This document shows positions 8,201 through 16,417 of a DNA stretch of 36,195 nt, one piece after another (positions within the stretch are counted from its first letter, which is position 1; each line of letters opens with the position of its first letter). The stretch comes from Scatosoma sp045542595 (GTDB lineage Bacteria > Bacillota > Clostridia > Christensenellales > Borkfalkiaceae), in NCBI GenBank assembly GCA_045542595.1, contig JAZQLI010000031.1:1-36195 (forward strand). The letters are read 5' to 3'. Both the position numbers and the translations under genes were made by a program. The notes under the pieces were generated by a model. That model did not search any database. It saw only the letters and a program-made list of their open reading frames with translations, and was not told the DNA's origin.

Positions 8201-9462
8201 TTATCCAACGTAATATTTACCGTTGCTGTGGCGTTACCGCTCTTATCTACAGCATAGAAATAATACAAACCCTCCGTCGCGAGCTGGGTACCGCTTGCGT
8301 AATTGGAATAGTACGACGTATTCGGCATCCTTACGTAGCAATTTTGAAGTCCTGCGGAACTGTCGCTGACTACGTATTTCACGTATTCCGCATTTGTATA
8401 AGAACCACTTGGTTTACTTACCGTACCGCCATACAGCGTATAGCTTGGCGCACTCGTATCATAATACACCTTGTATTCTTCCGAGTAGTTCCCTGCTCTA
8501 TCGTATGAACGGAAGGTGTGCAAACCTGTTCCCGTTACGGCTGTTCCTGAAGTATACGAACTCCATGTCGTCGCACCAGGTTTCTTATATTGATAGCCTG
8601 AAACACCGCTACCCGAATCGGTCGCTGTGTATTTGATTGCACTGTTCGTATAACCACCGTTTGCAACCGTTGCCCCATTCGCGTTCGTTACTTTACCAAC
8701 GGGTAAAACCGTATCTAAATAGAAACTCACCGTCGCGTTCGTGTTCCCTATATAGTCTTCCGCATATGCGTAATACCAACCGTTCGTCGCACTCGTGCTT
8801 ACCGTATACGAATTAGAATACGTATTGGAATAACTGCTATAATTCGGACTCTTATAGCGGATACGGTATACGCTTCGATTATCCGACGCAGTATAAACGA
8901 CCTGTTTGTTGGTATAACTACCGCTACTAATCGTCGAACCACCCGCCTTCAAGGTATAGCTCGGCGCATCCACATCAACGATAAAACGATAAGTATAAGT
9001 GTACGTAGTAGTAATCCATAAGAATCCCACCTCTTCACCTGTGTACTTCAATTCATACTCACCGCTCGGCAATGAAGCGGAATACATCGTCATATCGCCA
9101 CTGCCCGACAAAGATTTGCTTACGTACAAATAATCGTTTCTGTATAACTTAAACGATTTATGGTCAATATCGCTTGCATCGATATAAAAATTATACGTAG
9201 ACCAATTCGTTACCACGTCTTGTCCAAGCGAACTGGAACCGCTGGTTGAACTGCCGTACATATAAATCTTGAAATTGCTCGGACAACCGTTAGAGTTTTT
9301 ATCCCCGTCGTTCGTTGTGCCGACCGTCAAATATTTAGACGTCGTGTAGGTAAGCGCCGAAGCCGTTTCCGTAGATAAACTACCAAGCGCACCTGCTCCC
9401 AACGCCATAAATGATAAGGCAAAAAGCCCTGCTGTCAAAAACTTTTTCTTTCTTCCTTTCAA
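5209..9462 (-). CDS. Giant Ig-repeat cell-surface protein with C-terminal membrane anchor
   Basis: This 1417-aa secreted protein has a signal peptide (MKGRKKKF, a hydrophobic run, then ETASA near residue 36). From about residue 160 come tandem Ig-like modules of 70-85 aa with the pattern 'YTN..V.Y.A.D..SG...YVKKPG...Y.SGT....G.YYFY.VD..GN'. More divergent Ig-like modules fill the C-terminal half. The end is a single membrane helix followed by KKKKVF; no LPXTG motif was seen, so the anchor appears to be the membrane. The start is TTG with an AGGAG about 13 bases upstream; the KGRKKK signal sequence supports it. It shares its Ig module with the 10802-13777 protein. A role in adhesion or mating-pair contact is inferred. 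Confidence 0.85.
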   Translation of the reverse strand: MKGRKKKFLTAGLFALSFMALGAGALGSLSTETASALTYTTSKYLTVGTTNDGDKNSNGCPSNFKIYMYGSSTSGSSSLGQDVVTNWSTYNFYIDASDIDHKSFKLYRNDYLYVSKSLSGSGDMTMYSASLPSGEYELKYTGEEVGFLWITTTYTYTYRFIVDVDAPSYTLKAGGSTISSGSYTNKQVVYTASDNRSVYRIRYKSPNYSSYSNTYSNSYTVSTSATNGWYYAYAEDYIGNTNATVSFYLDTVLPVGKVTNANGATVANGGYTNSAIKYTATDSGSGVSGYQYKKPGATTWSSYTSGTAVTGTGLHTFRSYDRAGNYSEEYKVYYDTSAPSYTLYGGTVSKPSGSYTNAEYVKYVVSDSSAGLQNCYVRMPNTSYYSNYASGTQLATEGLYYFYAVDKSGNATATVNITLDKTKPTGTLYAGGSAVSSGTATNASYIKFVPYDLYGVANTYVKKPGASSYVSYTSGTQFTAEGVYYFYSVDRAGNASQTYTITLDRQIPAAQLYVDDNQIGNNSYTNGAHIRFECDATTCYVKTPDKDTFSEYISGMEYYKPGKYVFYGETESGTRTEYYTLVIDRTVKTLELQNVKDGRTNGDVVLRWIDGDSNVYAPVVSVTINGKAYTKNQTVYTMDTGKYEVVCTDAAGNVWETSFVSTKPNVLTKTFQKEYYEAHDANGNYYTFASYESAFAFAVARELSFVRTGEWHNTSWDTGIAMDSVDSVNAVNGTYFIYKKSGVLDEEVAYFTKARLDEVIAQYAKVNIKHYYYWEKEYAPIADGENLFSYSDSRSVLANSIKLCENIGCLVDGEEFIGTVYEGEGKHVLTVFDEWGNTCDYNVTVVRRAADIRYTAGEGNSNLVVYYDRVYRFKETIKIFIEDENDEFAMFSIYNEDGDLLGNYHLNDVVELTESGSYTVVAINHFGESQTFQLMISRFAPEAAFEERVQDKKLNLNITQSTDDESHIQTLEIYKSTDNGETWMLLSKDDYGTLISLDTLKYVFRTSGSYRVVITDEFRTGIDAITVETYYVQEKPHGVLSGVEDGGYTNGSVTFTWEDEAKVSLWRDGVVLEYKSGTELIEDGAYVLIFENYDGFMETYEFAIDTNGPELLLEGVKMQGKTQTNVRVHYTETEFLAKLYKDGKEVGDYVSGMEIVETGSYVVRITDSANNMNEVAFIIDKTVDYSVNVNDKGLANTVTITGNEEVFISMTKGDAVLDYALGAELTEPGKYNVTIQDLLGNSESFSFIIIEPKQNAFTHNFDDMHGFEMVVMNGAEKRLNYGTLELFEEGVHEVGVIVNGKTYTFTVEIDATAPTLTLNGVENGGVTKESVTITDISETADVKVYLNGKEISYKHGDILKAAGKYKVVATDECGNFNEYSFEIEKTISGATIALIAIGGVALVGGIVFFVLKKKKVF

Positions 9463-9521
9463 TCTACTGTCTTCTCTCCTTTTTGAATTTTGATACTATA
9501 TAAATGATACTGTTTCGATGA

Positions 9522-10742
9522 TTACAACGTCATCGATGCGTGGGTAATGATACCCCAAATCCGATTACTTTTCTCGTCAATACCGAGAATTTGCACCGTT
9601 GCTCTTGCCCCTTTCATCGGTCTTCCCCGCGCAGGGAACCTACAAAGACAATCCACCCCACCGTCCAACGCGACGAATACGCCGTTCTTGTCTACCATAC
9701 TCACCGTGCCGACGTATCGGTTGCCAACGCTATACTTTTTCAGCGCAAACTCATACGGATTGACGGTTGCTTGCTTGACAGACGCTTGGATTTTGATATT
9801 GTTCATATCCTTGTTATCTACGGAAAGAATCTTCACAATAACCCTATCGCCCGTCTTAAACCCCGACATAGCATTTCCTATACGCTGATAACTCAGTTCT
9901 CGCAACGGTACAAACGTTTCTACGCCGAACACGTCAACGAAGATACCCGCACGGATAACGGATACAACTCTTGCTTCTGCTCTTACCCCCTCATGCACGA
10001 GCGCGCCTACACCGCCACGATAAAAACGTTTACGTTTAGCTTGCATCGCGTCTAAACGGCTTGCAATAGCTATCATATCATCGTAAAAGATACTATTTAC
10101 AACGTAGTCCACTTCAGCACCCAAACGCCGCGTTACAAGATAATGGTAGGAATCGTTCAGAGTTCGGCCTTCAACTTCTTCAGGCTTGTCCACCATATCC
10201 TCTGCGGGAATCACGATTTTAAATACCCCGTGATACAATACTGCTACGCTATCGTGTCCTTGAAAATCTCGTTCTACACCTTGTACCTGACCCGTCATGA
10301 TTTTATCCGACTTTAACGATTCCGTTAAGTCAATCAAATCGTTCTTGGCTTTGTCCGCGTCCGTTTCCACCGTACGCCTTGCGTCAATAGACATAACAGC
10401 AGGACCGCCTCTGCTTCTTGCTCTACGCTTTCCGCCACGCTTTTGTTCTTTCGGTTGTTTTTCCGTCAAAATCGGTTCTTCCGCTTTTACTTCGTCTTTC
10501 AAAACGTCGTCCCGCTTTTCAACAGTTTCCTCTTCTTTGGGCGTTTCTGTTTCTTCAACGATTTCAATCTCCGGCGCAACGTACGGTTTTTTCTTGGATT
10601 TCGTCGTTTTCTTTTCCGTTTCTTCGCTTTTAAGCGGTTCCTCCACTTCCGCTTGCAGCGCTACTGCACTTTCGCTGGTTGCCTGCTCTACTGGCTCAAC
10701 CAACTGCTCGCCCGTTTCGGGCAGGTTTTCTTTTTTGGTCAT
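9522..10742 (-). CDS. S1 RNA-binding domain protein of the mobile element
   Basis: The 406-aa protein has a highly charged, low-complexity N-terminus (about residues 1-130, rich in Glu and Lys, ending in RGGKRRARSRGG). A possible degenerate OB-like domain lies at about 150-235. Two S1 domains follow, near 245-320 (VRAEARVVSVIRAGIFVDVF) and 330-405 (VGNRYVGTVSMVDKNGVFVA). S1 domains bind RNA or single-stranded nucleic acid. S1 proteins of this layout are common in clostridial ICEs, but their role is not established to my knowledge. The start is ATG with AAAGGAGGG 8 bases upstream. A terminator lies between this gene and the one before it, so it may be expressed by read-through. Confidence 0.85.
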   Translation of the reverse strand: MTKKENLPETGEQLVEPVEQATSESAVALQAEVEEPLKSEETEKKTTKSKKKPYVAPEIEIVEETETPKEEETVEKRDDVLKDEVKAEEPILTEKQPKEQKRGGKRRARSRGGPAVMSIDARRTVETDADKAKNDLIDLTESLKSDKIMTGQVQGVERDFQGHDSVAVLYHGVFKIVIPAEDMVDKPEEVEGRTLNDSYHYLVTRRLGAEVDYVVNSIFYDDMIAIASRLDAMQAKRKRFYRGGVGALVHEGVRAEARVVSVIRAGIFVDVFGVETFVPLRELSYQRIGNAMSGFKTGDRVIVKILSVDNKDMNNIKIQASVKQATVNPYEFALKKYSVGNRYVGTVSMVDKNGVFVALDGGVDCLCRFPARGRPMKGARATVQILGIDEKSNRIWGIITHASMTL

Positions 10743-10773
10743 GTTTTTAACCCTCCTTTAATTTTTTTAATAT

Positions 10774-10797
10774 AAAAAAGTGCTATTTTTAGCACTT
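10774..10797 (-). terminator. Intrinsic terminator between the pilin-domain adhesin and the S1 gene
   Basis: Perfect 8-base arms AAGTGCTA and TAGCACTT around AAAA are followed by TTTTTT on the minus strand. It lies within 30 bases of the stop at 10802. There is almost no room for a new promoter before the S1 ribosome site, so the S1 and 1417-aa genes are probably expressed at reduced level through leaky termination. Confidence 0.8.
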
Positions 10798-10801
10798 CCC
10801 T

Positions 10802-13777
10802 TTAATGTGTTATTAGGTATGCAATACCGTTCACTAAATATGGCATTGCCACCAAGATACCAAAGATAACCACCAAACCGATTACGTAGTTCTTTATCAT
10901 TTGGTTTGCTTTTATCTTATCTTCGTTACGGTACGCTATGATAACCGCAATCCCCATCGCTATACTCCATACGCCTGCCGTGGATAAAAACACCCATATC
11001 ATATACGGAGAATATTCTTCGTAGAGATATTCGATATAACTAGTCACGACTTCGTATTGATTTCCTTTATCTTCGCTATACGAATATCCGCATTCACTAC
11101 AATCATAATGCCTTGTAACCGAACCGTTGGTTTCTGTGTCAGTAATAACGAATTTATGTTCCAAACACGGAATTACCGTTGTGTATTGCTGTCTGCAATT
11201 CTCACAGGTATGTGTTCGTAGCCCTTGCGTACTACAAGACGAAGTTTTTGTTACCGCACTCGTATAGCTATGTCCTAACGCGTCTTGTTTTTCTGTGATA
11301 TAGTTATATTCACAAACCACGCATATATGGTTAATACCACCAGGCTCGGTACAAGTCGCCATAATTGTTATTTCAGTATAATCATGTCCTAACGCCAAAA
11401 CATAATCAGTAGCATAATCATCTCCACAAACAGAACAAGTATGTAACGTATAACCTTTTTCCACGCAAGTTGGGTCTATAATCTCTTCTTCATAATAATG
11501 TCCGTGCGCTACTACAAAATCCGCCGTATAACGGCTCGTACATCTACTACAATCGTATATGGAATAACCTTGCAAGACACACGTTGGCGCTACCACTTCT
11601 ATCACATAATCGTGACCCAACGCATCAACAACGTTTGCAACGTATTCGTTATCCGCACAAACCTTACAATTATAAATGGAATACCCGTTTGCAATACAAG
11701 TAGGCGCAACGACCTCCCTTACGTAATTTGAATGCCCAAGCGGTGAAACCATATCCGAAATGAATTCATTTTCCTCGCAAACTTTACAATTATAAATGGA
11801 ATACCCGTTTGCAATACAGGTTGGTTCAACCACTTGCTTTACATAATTTGAATGTCCAAGCGGAGAAGTATAATCATCGTCGTACGTACTCGTACAAGAA
11901 ATACACCCATACGTCGTAAAACCTTGCAAAACGCACGAAGGTGGCGTAACCTTTTTTATCTCATAAAAATGTGTAATAGAAAAAGAATACTCTGCTGAAC
12001 GATTCGTCGTCGTATCTTTTAATATGAACTGGTAATCCCCTTCTACGGTAATCCAAGTGTTTTTTATATACGTACTACCATTTAACGTTGCTTTATAATT
12101 AGTAATATTCCAGGAAATTCTTACATGGTTATCCACTGATGTTGTCTCAACAATGTACGACGGTAACGCAACTTTAAGATCTATACTTTTTATATCTGAT
12201 CTATTCCCAAGTGAATCTTCTGCGTACACATAATAAATACCATCAGGAGATGTTATCGGTATGTTAACTGATGAAGATGCTTTCGTATAAGCGCTTGCTC
12301 CTGGAATCTTATAATAAATAGACACATCTGAATATGTGTCTATTGCTTTAATCGTAAATCCTTTGTTGATTGTACTTCCCCATGAAGCTTCAACGCAAGT
12401 AAGCGTCGGTGCGCCCGTGTCCCTTGTAATTTTATAAGTATCCGATACGTTTCCTGCCAAATCGACAAAGTAAAATGATGTTAAACCGTCTACCGCGATT
12501 TGGCTTCCATTCGTATAAGTCGTTTTTGTACCGCTTGGATTCGTCATATAGATTGTGCCTACACCCGAATTCCCGTCGGACGCCACGAACTTGATATAAT
12601 CCGCCTTTACGATTGCTCCGTTTGAAACACTCAAATTTGCAGCATACAAAGTCCCCGTCCCCTTAACAGTATCGAGTATAACAGACGTAACATTGGATAT
12701 ATTCCCGCATTTATCTACCGCTCGGAACTGGTATTTCCCGTTAGTAGCCGATGCCGTAATCAGAGTCCCTGATGTATACGTGGCCCAAACCGTCGAATTC
12801 GGCGTTAAGTACTGTAAATAACTGATACCACTTGAGTTGTCAGATGCAGAATACGAAAAATCATAATTTACAGCCGTTTCCGAAATTACTCCCCCTGAAC
12901 CATTTTTTAGAGTCCCAACAGCAGCAGTGTTATCATAAAATACATACCCGTACTCGGATTTATTTGATTGATTATCAACAGCATAAAAGGTATAGAGCCC
13001 ATTGGTACTCCCCGTTGATATAGTTTTCGACATACCGACACTCGTAAATGAACTTGCGCCTGGAGCTTTCATGTATATTGTGTTCACACCGCTTCCACCA
13101 TCCGATGCAGATACCGTAAATGCTGCATTTGTATATTTCCCCGCCGTTGACGACGACGTACCGCTTAACACGGGAGCCGTTGTATCAATCTTAAACGATG
13201 TCGTCAATGTTATGCTCACGTTTTTTTGTGTCTGGTTTGGATAAGATGAAAAATAATCCTTTGCACTCCATGATACAGATAAAGTATAACTCCCATCCGC
13301 AAGCGTACCTGAATATAATGCTGTACTTAGAGTTTTGTTTGCTAAAGCAGTGTTATTAACGACTAACGCGCCTGTTGTATTACTCGTTAATTTACATGCA
13401 GTTATCAAGGAAGTCGTACCACTCGTGCTTGTGGTAACATCTGCTATTATATTTAAGGAATTAAAATTAAAATACTGCCCTTTTGTAGCTGTTGCCGAAC
13501 CAGAATAACTCGTTCCATATATCTTTAACGATATTGTTCTAACCGTATAAGTACCAAAACTATAACTTGTAACGTTTGTATCAGATACGGATGTTGGTTG
13601 ATTCATTCCATATGCTCCATATGAACCAGAGTAGTCAAACGGCATAGTATAATAACTTGTTGTCGCTGCAGAAGCTTTACTCGCTTCTAAATAGTCCCAA
13701 CCAAATAAGCCAAAAATGCAAAACAATAACGATAATAAAGGAATACACATCCGTCTTATCGATCTCTTTTTTATCAA
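10802..13777 (-). CDS. Giant surface protein: Ig repeats, Cys repeats and a C-terminal pilin-like module
   Basis: This 991-aa secreted protein begins with a signal peptide (KKRSIRR, then CIPLLSLLFCIFGLFGW). Ig-like modules like those of the 1417-aa protein follow. Next come about eight repeats of roughly 38-40 aa with the pattern 'PTC..GY..Y.C..C.......ALGH.Y'. The end has two membrane helices around IIAYRNEDKIKANQMIKN. That end aligns with the pilin-like proteins at 17565-19692 (AHRNEDKINARGMVKS). I place the start at the TTG at 13777 because AGGGGGTGG lies 6 bases upstream and the ORF then clears the VirB4 stop; an ATG at 13828 would overlap VirB4 by 38 bases and spoil the signal peptide. 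A tip adhesin of the appendage is the inferred role. Confidence 0.82.
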   Translation of the reverse strand: MIKKRSIRRMCIPLLSLLFCIFGLFGWDYLEASKASAATTSYYTMPFDYSGSYGAYGMNQPTSVSDTNVTSYSFGTYTVRTISLKIYGTSYSGSATATKGQYFNFNSLNIIADVTTSTSGTTSLITACKLTSNTTGALVVNNTALANKTLSTALYSGTLADGSYTLSVSWSAKDYFSSYPNQTQKNVSITLTTSFKIDTTAPVLSGTSSSTAGKYTNAAFTVSASDGGSGVNTIYMKAPGASSFTSVGMSKTISTGSTNGLYTFYAVDNQSNKSEYGYVFYDNTAAVGTLKNGSGGVISETAVNYDFSYSASDNSSGISYLQYLTPNSTVWATYTSGTLITASATNGKYQFRAVDKCGNISNVTSVILDTVKGTGTLYAANLSVSNGAIVKADYIKFVASDGNSGVGTIYMTNPSGTKTTYTNGSQIAVDGLTSFYFVDLAGNVSDTYKITRDTGAPTLTCVEASWGSTINKGFTIKAIDTYSDVSIYYKIPGASAYTKASSSVNIPITSPDGIYYVYAEDSLGNRSDIKSIDLKVALPSYIVETTSVDNHVRISWNITNYKATLNGSTYIKNTWITVEGDYQFILKDTTTNRSAEYSFSITHFYEIKKVTPPSCVLQGFTTYGCISCTSTYDDDYTSPLGHSNYVKQVVEPTCIANGYSIYNCKVCEENEFISDMVSPLGHSNYVREVVAPTCIANGYSIYNCKVCADNEYVANVVDALGHDYVIEVVAPTCVLQGYSIYDCSRCTSRYTADFVVAHGHYYEEEIIDPTCVEKGYTLHTCSVCGDDYATDYVLALGHDYTEITIMATCTEPGGINHICVVCEYNYITEKQDALGHSYTSAVTKTSSCSTQGLRTHTCENCRQQYTTVIPCLEHKFVITDTETNGSVTRHYDCSECGYSYSEDKGNQYEVVTSYIEYLYEEYSPYMIWVFLSTAGVWSIAMGIAVIIAYRNEDKIKANQMIKNYVIGLVVIFGILVAMPYLVNGIAYLITH
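11075..11955 (-). repeat. Tandem Cys-repeat coding region
   Basis: About eight coding repeats of 111-120 bases encode TC-C-xx-C-H units. Two neighbours share a long identical run: ATTATAAATGGAATACCCG recurs exactly 120 bases apart, near 11670 and 11790. Such near-identity favours gain and loss of units by recombination. Similar CxxC/LGH repeats occur in other Clostridia surface proteins. The Cys and His could bind metal or form disulfides. Confidence 0.8.
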
Positions 13778-13790
13778 ATTAATCCACCCC

Positions 13791-16415
13791 CTATTTCCTA
13801 TCATCAAACAATCCTTGCATATACTCACCCGTCGTTACCCGTATTCTCGTGCGAAGTTCAGAAGAACCAACAAAAAATGCTTGTCCCGTGATTGCCGATA
13901 GTATCATTCGTTGCTCATCCAAGTTAAACCCGTCCCCTGCTTTGTAAATATCCAAAACATCTTTCATATCGGGAGCCGAGAGTTTAAAAATGAACATATA
14001 CTGACTGTTCTTGATAATCGCGCTCGTCTTACTACGCAATTCCTCGTTTGCATTCCAGTCCGCAATATTCTGCGTCGCTGGAATAAACGAACCGTTGTAT
14101 TTACGGATACGCTTACTCATCGTATAGAAGAAATCAAGCGCAATCGGGAACTTAGCGTCAATGAAACAGTGCGCCTCGTCCACGATAACAAGCGTTCTTA
14201 TGTTCTTACCGTTTCGATTTGCCTCACGTGTATTGATAATTTCCTGCTCAATAAATCTAAATACAAGCAACATCTGGGCATTTGCCACGACGTTGTTCTT
14301 ATTCGCAAACAACGATTGAAAACAGAAATTGATAATGCTGTTATTCACTTCAAGCGTCGAAGGCGAGTTCCAGATATCCGAATATCTACCCGTAACAAAT
14401 TTTTGCAAATACAGCTCCGCCGTCATAAACTCACGGTTTGATACGTGCTTCATCTGTCCGTTATCCCGATACAAATACAAAGTATCCAACAAATCCTTGA
14501 ACAACGGAAATTTCTCGGCGGGTAAGTTTGTACAATCCGTTTTATCCGTAATACCTTTCCGTTTATACGTTTCTATCGCAAGGTTATTAACAAGCTCAAT
14601 AATATCGCTCGGCGCGCCTTCCAGCACAATTTTGAAAAAGGATTCTAATACCTTCAAATGCGTATTAAACGTTGTCTTCGGATCGGCAACCGTGCCGTCT
14701 TCCGTTAGAATATTATAAATATGGAACGGGTTTATTTTACCGCTCTGTGCGCTACCGACGTCGATATTTTCCCCTTGCAAATTCCTTACAAGCGCAAGAT
14801 ATTCCGCCTCGGGGTCCGCTAAAATAATTCGGGTATTATTCGACCATTCGTTAAGAATAAGCGATTTCAAGAAAAACGACTTCCCGCTACCCGATTGACC
14901 AATTACCATTGCGTTGGAGTTTTGGTACAAGCTCCCGCGTTTCCAAATATTCAAAAACAACGGCGAACGATTTTCCATATTCTCACCCAGCATAAACCCG
15001 TTTTCATCCATTACACTGTTTCTTACAAACGGGAACACCGCAGCAAGCGATGAACTATTGATACCATTCTCGTAATTAGTAAGTTTCGTTTCAGGTGATA
15101 CACATGCCGAGTCAAACCCGTTCGTTTGCAAGCCTGAAAGTAACGTTGTCTTAAAATTCCCCGTTTGCAATGCACGCCTCGCAACTCGCTTATAATTCGG
15201 GTTATCCAAATAATTATACGCCGTTACTGTAAGCGTCACGTCGAGCAAGGATTCGTTTTCCGCCTGTAAGCTATCGAGAAGCGCTATCATCGTGTTGCGA
15301 TGAATCTGCGCCGTATTCGCTTCACTCGCCTGCTCGCTTGTGATTTGCTTTACTTCCATATCCCCGATACATTTGTCGATACGCCGGATAGCTTTTGTTT
15401 TATCAACCGGTTGCATGTGTAAAACAACTTTCGTGTTCGGGATATTGAATATCCCTGCTCCCCAAGCGTTCTTTACCCGAAGCGGATATTCCGATATCGC
15501 CATTACCGACGCTTCGATACCGTCTATGGTATACCGATTGCTCTTAAACTCTAACGATTTCGGTTTCGTCCAGTCCAAAAGCTCTTCTTCGGGAATGTCG
15601 TAAACGGTACGTTCGTCAAAGTTTCTGAAATTACAGTATTTTAAGAATACCGCAACCTGCCGATTATCCAAAATCTGCGTTGCTAAACCACATTTATTGA
15701 TTTCGGATGAGATATTGCTTGCCGTGTTCTCTAAGTCCTGCTCGCCACGTCCGTAAACGACGAAATAAAACTGGGAAACGTATTGCTTGTAGATATTATT
15801 GATGTCATCCACCCTATCCAAGCGTTCCTGTAAAATCCCTATCCTCGCATCCTTCTGTTTACTTGTACCAGCGGATTGTTTTTCTTCGTTCAACCGAGCA
15901 AACAAGTCTTCAGAGTATTTATCCAGCTTCATAGGTCTGTCTATTTTCACTATATCCGCCGATTGGTTTTCTTCCAATAGTTTCAATGCGTTCGCAAAAT
16001 ATTCAATATCTATATCCTGCTGAATTTCCGTCTCAATCTTAAAATTTTTCTGACCGATTTGGATAACCCGACCGTAATACCCGTTTTTATATACAAGCAA
16101 ACCGTTCTCTTTAATTTCCTTGATATGGAGCTTATCGTCTATCTTCTCTTTTTCTTTCTTCGAGTTCTCGTCAAAGCGTTTCCGTGAAAATAAAAAGCGG
16201 ATATTTTCCGCTATGTACGAATAGAAAATCCCATCGCCCGTTGGCATAAACATCACAAGCGATACAAGCCCTAATACAATGGCAAGCCACCATACGCTTG
16301 CGGTTATACATACGAATATCACCGCAAACATCATAAGCGCCAGTAGAATATCTTTCATCGAATAACATTTCCAGACGTTATTCCTTACCTTTATCTTTCT
16401 TGGTATAATCCGCAA
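13791..16415 (-). CDS. virB4: VirB4-family conjugation ATPase with PrgI-like N-terminus (first of two)
   Basis: This is an ATPase that powers pilus assembly and substrate movement in type IV secretion. Two N-terminal membrane helices (about residues 20-60) resemble a PrgI domain fused to the ATPase. Walker A GQSGSGKS lies near residue 510, Walker B LVIVDEAH near 747, and an ATQN motif follows near 780. At 874 aa it is full length. The start is TTG with AGGAGG 6 bases upstream, inside the end of the VirB6-like gene. It differs clearly from the second VirB4 at 26546-29005, which has a separate PrgI gene. It belongs to the left-hand gene set with pilins and surface proteins. Confidence 0.92.
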   Translation of the reverse strand: MRIIPRKIKVRNNVWKCYSMKDILLALMMFAVIFVCITASVWWLAIVLGLVSLVMFMPTGDGIFYSYIAENIRFLFSRKRFDENSKKEKEKIDDKLHIKEIKENGLLVYKNGYYGRVIQIGQKNFKIETEIQQDIDIEYFANALKLLEENQSADIVKIDRPMKLDKYSEDLFARLNEEKQSAGTSKQKDARIGILQERLDRVDDINNIYKQYVSQFYFVVYGRGEQDLENTASNISSEINKCGLATQILDNRQVAVFLKYCNFRNFDERTVYDIPEEELLDWTKPKSLEFKSNRYTIDGIEASVMAISEYPLRVKNAWGAGIFNIPNTKVVLHMQPVDKTKAIRRIDKCIGDMEVKQITSEQASEANTAQIHRNTMIALLDSLQAENESLLDVTLTVTAYNYLDNPNYKRVARRALQTGNFKTTLLSGLQTNGFDSACVSPETKLTNYENGINSSSLAAVFPFVRNSVMDENGFMLGENMENRSPLFLNIWKRGSLYQNSNAMVIGQSGSGKSFFLKSLILNEWSNNTRIILADPEAEYLALVRNLQGENIDVGSAQSGKINPFHIYNILTEDGTVADPKTTFNTHLKVLESFFKIVLEGAPSDIIELVNNLAIETYKRKGITDKTDCTNLPAEKFPLFKDLLDTLYLYRDNGQMKHVSNREFMTAELYLQKFVTGRYSDIWNSPSTLEVNNSIINFCFQSLFANKNNVVANAQMLLVFRFIEQEIINTREANRNGKNIRTLVIVDEAHCFIDAKFPIALDFFYTMSKRIRKYNGSFIPATQNIADWNANEELRSKTSAIIKNSQYMFIFKLSAPDMKDVLDIYKAGDGFNLDEQRMILSAITGQAFFVGSSELRTRIRVTTGEYMQGLFDDRK

Positions 16416-16417
16416 TT

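Noticed and set aside
11075..11955. Regular repeats considered as a CRISPR array
   Set aside because: The repeats are in frame within a protein, have no unique spacers of fixed size, and encode Cys units.
5209..13777. Sortase anchoring of the giant surface proteins
   Set aside because: No LPXTG-like motif precedes the C-terminal helices and no sortase gene is in the window; both proteins end in membrane segments.
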